Assembly: GCA_018665385.1 (NCBI GenBank)
Contig: JABJDN010000027.1
Span: 1-10,046, forward strand
Length of the DNA: 10,046 nt
From: Phycisphaerae bacterium
Lineage (GTDB): Bacteria; Planctomycetota; Phycisphaerae; Phycisphaerales; SM1A02
Direction of reading: 5' to 3'
Shown: piece by piece, positions 6,326-10,046 of the stretch
Position numbering within the stretch: the stretch's first letter is position 1
Layout: every line of letters starts with the position of its first letter
Notes under the pieces: model-generated
Told to the model about the DNA's origin: nothing
What the model saw: the letters and a program-made list of their open reading frames with translations, nothing else
The model's database searches: none
Position numbers and translations under genes: made by a program

Positions 6326-7002
6326 TTCGCACAACAATTTTACTGCTCGTTTTTATTTCTATCATTCAGACTTCCGGATGTGGTGTGGTTGGTTTTATTG
6401 GCGCTGGAAAACAAGCAATGGAAGACCAGATGCTTATCGAAAAGCCTGCCGAGTATTCTCTGGTTGGTTTAAAAATAGCTGTGGTTATTGATACGGATCT
6501 TGTCATCCATTACGAACACCCTGGAATTTCAACGTTGATAGCAGGAGCTATCGCAGGTCGCATTGCAAAGAACGTTCCTGATGTACAAGTAGTACGCCCC
6601 GATCAAGTGGCACGATGGCAATTTGAAACTCCACAATGGACAGCGATGCCATCTACTGAAATTGCATATTCTTTAGACGTAGACCGTGTCATATTTATAG
6701 ATTTACAAAACTACTCTCTTACTCCTCCAGGGAATGCATACCAATGGGAAGGTCGATGCGTTGCAACAATAGGAGTCATTGAATCAGACAGTTATGAGCA
6801 TGACGGATTTGTTGATTCGTACGAAATCATGGCAGAGTTTCCCCGAAGACCATCGGTACTCACTCGCGATGAAGCAAACGAAGGAACAATCGAGCAAGGT
6901 TTGTTGAATGAATTTATTAAACAAAGCGCATGGCTGTTTTATGAACATATTGAACCAAAATACCCAGACCGCTATAGACCAGAATTGGATGTGCGAAAAT
7001 GA
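6322..7002 (+). CDS. Predicted lipoprotein, paralogue of the next gene
   Basis: A 226-residue protein with a lipoprotein signal: MIRTTILLLVFISIIQTSGC, giving a lipidated Cys20 followed by Gly, so it is probably anchored in a membrane facing the periplasm. The mature part from about residue 50 alternates strands and helices (GLKIAVVIDTD, STLIAGAIAGRIAKN, VQVVRPDQVARW, DVDRVIFIDLQNYSL, GRCVATIGVIES), the pattern of a small Rossmann-like or anticodon-domain-like fold seen in envelope lipoproteins such as GNA1162/DUF799 or CsgG-related proteins. This family link is only suggestive. It shares order and motifs with the following gene (a dV-R-VI-x-I-D/E core and an FYEH/FYDH C-terminal motif), pointing to an old tandem duplication. 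It overlaps both neighbours by ATGA, implying coupled translation and perhaps a heteromeric complex. Confidence 0.8.
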   Translation: MIRTTILLLVFISIIQTSGCGVVGFIGAGKQAMEDQMLIEKPAEYSLVGLKIAVVIDTDLVIHYEHPGISTLIAGAIAGRIAKNVPDVQVVRPDQVARWQFETPQWTAMPSTEIAYSLDVDRVIFIDLQNYSLTPPGNAYQWEGRCVATIGVIESDSYEHDGFVDSYEIMAEFPRRPSVLTRDEANEGTIEQGLLNEFIKQSAWLFYEHIEPKYPDRYRPELDVRK

Positions 7003-7649
7003 AGCGTATTTTGCCATCCATATTGTTGTTAGCCACTATCGCTTTGTTATCTTCGTGCAATATTGCTGGAGTAGCCTCATATCTCACTACGCCCGATCCT
7101 GAACAGGAAGCACTGTTCGTTTTGCCAAATGTACCGACGGTTGTTTTTGTTGACGACAGGCGGAATGTTATGCATCCGGTTCGACTACGTCGAGTTATTG
7201 CAGAAGAAGTTACAAACGAATTGCTCAAAAGAGAAATTTTGTCAACGATGATTTCGCCAAGAGATGTCATGCGTGTAAGCGCTACGAACGATAAATACAA
7301 CACGCCGATGCCAGTTGGAGAATTGGGAAAAGCAGTTGGTGCATCCGTTGTGATTTATATTGAGATGCAAGCGTTTGGTTTAACGAGCGATGGCCTGACG
7401 GCGAACCCGCGTACAACATGTAATATTCGTGTTATCGATGTAAGGAATCGAGAGAAGCTGTTTCCAGCCGACTCAGCAGGTTTCTCAGTTACTGAAACTA
7501 TGAAACATGTGACCTCAAACAGAGTGACCACATCGTCTGATGCAAGGAAACTCGCAGAGGAACTTGCAAAGAAGTTAGGCGTAGCTGTAGGGGAAGTCTT
7601 TTACGACCATACCACCGGGCGTCTCGGCGATAATTTAGAGCGAAAGTAA
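6999..7649 (+). CDS. Predicted lipoprotein, second copy of a tandem paralogous pair
   Basis: A 216-residue lipoprotein with a textbook lipobox, LLSSC, at Cys20; Asn at +2 may favour the outer membrane, though sorting rules outside Enterobacteria are uncertain. The body resembles the preceding protein segment by segment: PTVVFVDDRRNVMHPVRL, a helix ending NELLKREI, STMISPRDVMRV, then GASVVIYIEMQAFGLT, CNIRVIDV, and near the end VFYDH followed by about 11 residues. The Lys/Glu-rich helix KLAEELAKKLG precedes that motif. Function is not recognised; a role in envelope assembly or export alongside the DUF2752 and glycosyltransferase-like proteins is inferred from context only. ATG 6999 overlaps the previous stop by four bases, and the next gene begins 9 bp after this stop. 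Confidence 0.8.
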   Translation: MKRILPSILLLATIALLSSCNIAGVASYLTTPDPEQEALFVLPNVPTVVFVDDRRNVMHPVRLRRVIAEEVTNELLKREILSTMISPRDVMRVSATNDKYNTPMPVGELGKAVGASVVIYIEMQAFGLTSDGLTANPRTTCNIRVIDVRNREKLFPADSAGFSVTETMKHVTSNRVTTSSDARKLAEELAKKLGVAVGEVFYDHTTGRLGDNLERK

Positions 7650-7658
7650 CGAGCGTAC

Positions 7659-8723
7659 ATGTTGCATATAGTTGCTCCAGGTCAACCCGCGTCATCACCG
7701 TTGTTGCTGCAATTAGCTCGCGTTGCTATGAGGCAAATGCCTAACATATCGCAATCAGTTCTTGTACTCGGCTCTGAATCTGACGTTCGTGCTTGCCGCG
7801 CAATGGGTCTCCAAGTACTTGGGTCAATTGGCGGAGTACTTGATGTTTCACAAACATTGCAACAAAGAGTATGCAAGTATGTGCAAAATAATTTTTTATT
7901 TTCTGAGAAACTCATAGCGTGGGGTTTTGAAGCAATGGTTTCTACAAACCGATGCTCTGAACAGTTTGAGGTATTTGCAATAGTTGACGAAGTTGACTGT
8001 CTGCATGCATCGCACGGACTCCAGACATGCGTGCCTACTTCTCCATGCTGTGCGGAGACATTGCATTCGTGCGGGATTCCACAAAACCAAATTACTGAAC
8101 CGATTATTGCAGTAGAGCCTTGTGCTTTGCTTGTTGAAAAGGCAACCGTATTGGAAATCCTTGAAATTTCTGACGGAGAGTTTGTGGTTTCAATTGTTGG
8201 TCATACAGGGGCTTGGCAAGAAATAGCCGCAATGGCTGTGCGGTTGCATTTCGCTAAGATTCCAGTCTGCTTTGTTGTTCCATCTGAATACAAACACCGA
8301 GCGGCATTGATGATTGCAGTACGAGAGCACGGCGTTTCGCATCTGTTCACACAGATTCCGAGTGAACTCCGTCAAATTGATGTTTTACACGCTGCGACTT
8401 GTGCTTGGAGTCCAACGAATGCGAGAAGCGACAGAACATGTGGAGTGCTTGAAGTGTTAGAGGCTGCAAGTGTTCAAGTGCCGTTGGCAGTTTCGACGTG
8501 TCATCCGGTGTCGACAATTCCGTCTATTGGTTCAACCATCGCTTGGGCATCTACTTCTGTAGAAGTAGCAGGTTGGATGATTGCGTTGCATACCGAAGAT
8601 ACTTCCCAACAAATTTCAAAAAGCGTGAGCAGAGTTTCCGCTGTGCGTGCGATTACAACTCCAAGTAGATTCATCGAAAACATATTGCTACGAACTTCAC
8701 AGGCGTGTCGTCACTCTTTATAG
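7659..8723 (+). CDS. GT-B-like glycosyltransferase-related protein
   Basis: A 354-residue soluble protein whose outline fits a divergent GT-B glycosyltransferase (GT4-like). The N-terminal half begins with LHIVAPG and a Leu/Ala helix, then VLVLGSESDV. The middle has TSPCCAETLHSCGIPQNQI (127-145), resembling the GT4 pattern of a Ser/Thr followed by a helix and a Gly-Val/Ile-Pro turn. The C-terminal half has EFVVSIVGHTGAWQE (174-188), IPVCFVVPSE and CGVLEVLEAASVQVP (261-275), where the Glu-Ala-Ala-x-x-x-x-Pro stretch matches the usual donor-binding end. The typical first Glu of the E-x7-E motif is not clear, so activity is uncertain. There is no signal peptide. Fourteen cysteines is a high count. 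It closes the DUF2752/lipoprotein cluster, and its end overlaps the opposite gene by 13 bp. Confidence 0.6.
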   Translation: MLHIVAPGQPASSPLLLQLARVAMRQMPNISQSVLVLGSESDVRACRAMGLQVLGSIGGVLDVSQTLQQRVCKYVQNNFLFSEKLIAWGFEAMVSTNRCSEQFEVFAIVDEVDCLHASHGLQTCVPTSPCCAETLHSCGIPQNQITEPIIAVEPCALLVEKATVLEILEISDGEFVVSIVGHTGAWQEIAAMAVRLHFAKIPVCFVVPSEYKHRAALMIAVREHGVSHLFTQIPSELRQIDVLHAATCAWSPTNARSDRTCGVLEVLEAASVQVPLAVSTCHPVSTIPSIGSTIAWASTSVEVAGWMIALHTEDTSQQISKSVSRVSAVRAITTPSRFIENILLRTSQACRHSL

Positions 8724-9265
8724 TTTGTTGCTACTCTAGAAGACCGAGATCGAGGCGTTCTTCTGTCTTCATGGGATGGGGGAGTAATACCTTGGGCTGC
8801 ATTGGTTGGCAGTACTTTTGCATCAAGGACACACGCTTCAACAACATGCCCTAGATATAAACGGCAATCTGCGTCGGGCGACAAATGTCCTTCGAGTTTA
8901 CAATCAAACCATGCAAGAGATTGTTTTAAAATTGGCATGCCAGTAGCTGCGGTAGTCGTGGTAAGTGCCAGAAATGGATCGTCTTCTTTTTCATGATCTC
9001 GACCAAACAAACGTTGCACTTGTTTGTCAGTAGGTTGGACCATGCAAAGGGCAAAAGCACGTGCATCGCGAAGCATTGGCTCGATTGCGCGTCCTTTTGG
9101 TATTGCAACAACGAGCATTGGTGGCTCTACGCTGCACTGTTGGACCCACTTTGTGATGATGCCATCGCGGAATTGCTCGTGTTTGCATGTTAAAACCCAT
9201 GTTGCATGTGGAATACTACGCAACGCGTTGTGGATTGTTTGTGGACGAGGGGGTTGTTCAGTCAT
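8711..9265 (-). CDS. Flavin reductase-like (FMN-binding split barrel) protein
   Basis: About 184 residues from ATG 9265; an in-frame GTG at 9298 would add 11 residues (MFPTIFCSVII) and cannot be excluded. The sequence follows the flavin reductase-like domain, an FMN-binding split barrel of the kind found in flavin reductases and diflavin flavoproteins: IHNALRSIPHATWVLTC, RDGIITKWVQQCSVEPPMLVVAIPKGR (two strands and the FMN-contacting loop), AFALCMVQPTD, then LFGRDHEK, LAWFDCKLEG and LYLGHVVEACVLD, which correspond to the later strands. It would bind FMN and reduce it with NAD(P)H or pass electrons to a partner; the partner is unknown. The C-terminus is Arg/Ser-rich. No Shine-Dalgarno precedes ATG 9265. 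It is divergent from mraZ. Confidence 0.82.
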   Translation of the reverse strand: MTEQPPRPQTIHNALRSIPHATWVLTCKHEQFRDGIITKWVQQCSVEPPMLVVAIPKGRAIEPMLRDARAFALCMVQPTDKQVQRLFGRDHEKEDDPFLALTTTTAATGMPILKQSLAWFDCKLEGHLSPDADCRLYLGHVVEACVLDAKVLPTNAAQGITPPSHEDRRTPRSRSSRVATNYKE

Positions 9266-9306
9266 TATTATTACGCTGCAAAATATCGTTGGAAACACTT
9301 GTTACA

Positions 9307-9312
9307 ACTATA
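9307..9312 (-). promoter_or_regulatory. Candidate -10 box for the flavin reductase-like gene
   Basis: TATAGT on the minus strand would place transcription initiation near 9300, about 35 nt before ATG 9265 or directly at GTG 9298. No convincing -35 lies at the usual spacing, so confidence is low. Confidence 0.3.
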
Positions 9313-9383
9313 CTTAACATGCCACGTAAATAGATAAATGCAAGGTCCGAGAACATTAGACTTCACCTTTTTTTACAAAAGTG

Positions 9384-9412
9384 TTGCAAAATGGGGAAAG
9401 GTGGGGTACTGT
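9384..9412 (+). promoter_or_regulatory. Candidate promoter of mraZ
   Basis: TTGCAA at 9384-9389 and TACTGT at 9407-9412 are separated by exactly 17 bp, a sigma70-like arrangement. Predicted initiation is near 9419, leaving about a 30-nt leader before ATG 9449. The spacer and -10 box coincide with the repeated TGGGG sites described in the next entry, so bound MraZ would occlude RNA polymerase. Confidence 0.55.
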
Positions 9413-9416
9413 GGGG
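9392..9416 (+). promoter_or_regulatory. MraZ operator: three TGGGG repeats with 10-bp period
   Basis: TGGGG occurs at 9392-9396, 9402-9406 and 9412-9416, with five-base spacers, so each unit repeats once per DNA turn on the same face. Weaker units in the same phase lie at 9382 (TGTTG) and 9422 (TGGTA). Known MraZ operators in E. coli are TGGGN direct repeats with 5-nt spacers upstream of mraZ, matching this exactly. Position just upstream of mraZ and overlapping its promoter supports autorepression. Confidence 0.82.
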
Positions 9417-9448
9417 ACGATTGGTAATGACGAATCGAAACACACATC

Positions 9449-9877
9449 ATGATATTCACTGGACAAACAGAACGATCTATCGACGAAAAGTCACGTATTT
9501 CTTTACCAACGAAAATGCGAGAGGGTTTTCCTGCAGGGATTGTGTATGCATCCCCGGGATTCAACGACTCGATTTGGCTTTCTCCAGAGATTGTATTCGA
9601 AGAGCAGCTCAGAAAATTGGGAGCATCTTCGTTGCCAGAAGAAAGCGTGATGGAATTGAAACAAATTCTGTATTCTCAATCGCAACGTCTAGAGCTCGAC
9701 AAACAGGGGAGGATTCGCTTGCCCGAAAATCTTCTTCATTTGTTAGACATTGGGAAACAGGCTTTTATTCTTGGCGTTGGAGATCACCTCGAAGTACTGG
9801 ATCAAACAAAGTGGACAGAGCAGTTAGAAAAGAAATTGCCAAACTTCCACGACATAATGAAGCGAGCAAGAACATGA
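9449..9877 (+). CDS. mraZ: Transcriptional regulator MraZ
   Basis: MraZ is a DNA-binding regulator at the head of the division and cell-wall (dcw) cluster, forming rings that bind direct repeats in its own promoter. The 142-residue protein has the two expected SpoVT/AbrB-like halves, each with a DxxxR motif: IDEKSRISLP (Asp12, Arg16) and LDKQGRIRLP (Asp84, Arg88). Other family landmarks are SPGFNDSIWLSP (35-46) and VGDHLEVLDQTKW (110-122). The length is normal. No Shine-Dalgarno precedes ATG 9449, but this start gives the canonical N-terminus (MIFTGQTERSIDEK). A long open frame on the same strand overlaps it but is a shadow. The stop overlaps the next ATG by four bases. Confidence 0.95.
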   Translation: MIFTGQTERSIDEKSRISLPTKMREGFPAGIVYASPGFNDSIWLSPEIVFEEQLRKLGASSLPEESVMELKQILYSQSQRLELDKQGRIRLPENLLHLLDIGKQAFILGVGDHLEVLDQTKWTEQLEKKLPNFHDIMKRART

Positions 9878-10041
9878 TAGACAAGATTTCTTTTGCTGAG
9901 CAGGGACGCTCAGTTTGTAAGGGGCGCAATGCCACGGATGGCACGCAAACCTTGCATGAAATATTCGCAGCAACGGCTGCAATTGACGAGTCAGGGACGA
10001 CTCTTTCTAGTGAAGGTATCTGCACGGACGCAAGATACTGA
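9874..10041 (+). CDS. Possible small protein (55 aa) coupled to mraZ
   Basis: ATG 9874 overlaps the mraZ stop (ATGA) and the frame runs to TGA at 10039-10041, encoding 55 residues starting MIDKISFAEQGR. It has no recognised domain, signal or membrane segment and shows no resemblance to RsmH (which normally follows mraZ). Its codons are rich in G at the first position, about 21 of 55, which is typical of real genes and better than the competing frame. A second open frame from ATG 9929, preceded by AAGGGG, runs off the window end (MPRMARKPCMKYSQQR...) and is an alternative; it is Arg/Gln/Lys-rich. Neither can be confirmed without downstream sequence. Confidence 0.4.
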   Translation: MIDKISFAEQGRSVCKGRNATDGTQTLHEIFAATAAIDESGTTLSSEGICTDARY

Positions 10042-10046
10042 ACAAT

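Noticed and set aside
8738..8766. Inverted repeat AGAAGA...TCTTCT near the end of the flavin reductase-like gene, as a possible terminator
   Set aside because: Only six base pairs with a loop of about 15 nt, inside coding sequence and without a T-run; not credible as an intrinsic terminator.
9294..9385. AACACTT and AAGTGTT as an inverted operator pair between the flavin reductase-like gene and mraZ
   Set aside because: Seven-base match 78 bp apart, expected by chance, and it does not extend beyond the core.
9391..10041. A 216-codon open frame overlapping mraZ on the same strand
   Set aside because: It lies in another frame across the whole of mraZ, has no family-like content, and mraZ itself is unambiguous. 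Only its last 55 codons, from ATG 9874, are kept as a tentative small ORF.
1..10046. CRISPR arrays, insertion sequences, prophage or toxin-antitoxin genes
   Set aside because: No regularly spaced direct repeats beyond the MraZ operator, no transposase or integrase motifs and no small toxin/antitoxin pair could be found on either strand.

Overview
The window looks like ordinary, tightly packed chromosomal DNA of a Gram-negative bacterium. Gene order and protein flavour point to Planctomycetota, possibly a marine Phycisphaerae-like lineage of moderate GC. This is inferred from the DUF2752 protein, the style of the ParA, M19 dipeptidase and flavin-reductase-like proteins, the lipoproteins with no familiar proteobacterial counterpart, and an mraZ gene at the head of a probable division/cell-wall cluster. 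A PagL-like outer-membrane barrel and two lipoproteins show a diderm envelope. No transposase, integrase, phage gene, CRISPR array or plasmid origin was seen.

Layout. (1) 1-70: the last codons of a FabF-type ketoacyl-ACP synthase, convergent with a PagL-like lipid A deacylase gene (85-714, minus) that begins 16 nt after a tRNA-Glu(UUC) gene on the same strand (731-804, minus). (2) 862-4841, plus: an exported, membrane-anchored unknown protein overlapping aroB by ATGA; then a ParA/Soj-type ATPase starting at TTG, overlapped by a 394-aa partner that resembles the C-terminal half of a MinD/FlhG ATPase without a Walker A motif. (3) 4842-5807, minus: an M19 membrane dipeptidase-type hydrolase whose stop codon directly abuts the partner's stop. 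(4) 5861-8723, plus: a compact four-gene envelope cluster of a DUF2752 membrane protein, two paralogous lipoproteins and a GT-B-like glycosyltransferase, joined by ATGA overlaps or a 9-bp gap. (5) 8711-9265, minus: a flavin-reductase-like split-barrel protein, overlapping the previous gene tail to tail. (6) 9384-10046, plus: a promoter with perfectly phased TGGGG repeats (a MraZ-type operator), mraZ, and a short ORF coupled to it by ATGA; the expected rsmH is not visible before the window ends.

How the genes fit together. fabF, pagL, the lipoproteins and the glycosyltransferase-like gene all concern lipids or the envelope. aroB supplies chorismate-pathway precursors. ParA and its partner look like a positioning pair without ParB. 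mraZ is an autoregulated switch for division genes. Most genes are ordinary housekeeping. The least described pieces are the ParA plus ATPase-like partner pair, the DUF2752/twin-lipoprotein/glycosyltransferase cluster and the ParA leader. No intergenic stretch exceeds 300 bases; the longest, between the flavin-reductase-like gene and mraZ (under 190 bp), holds the divergent promoters.
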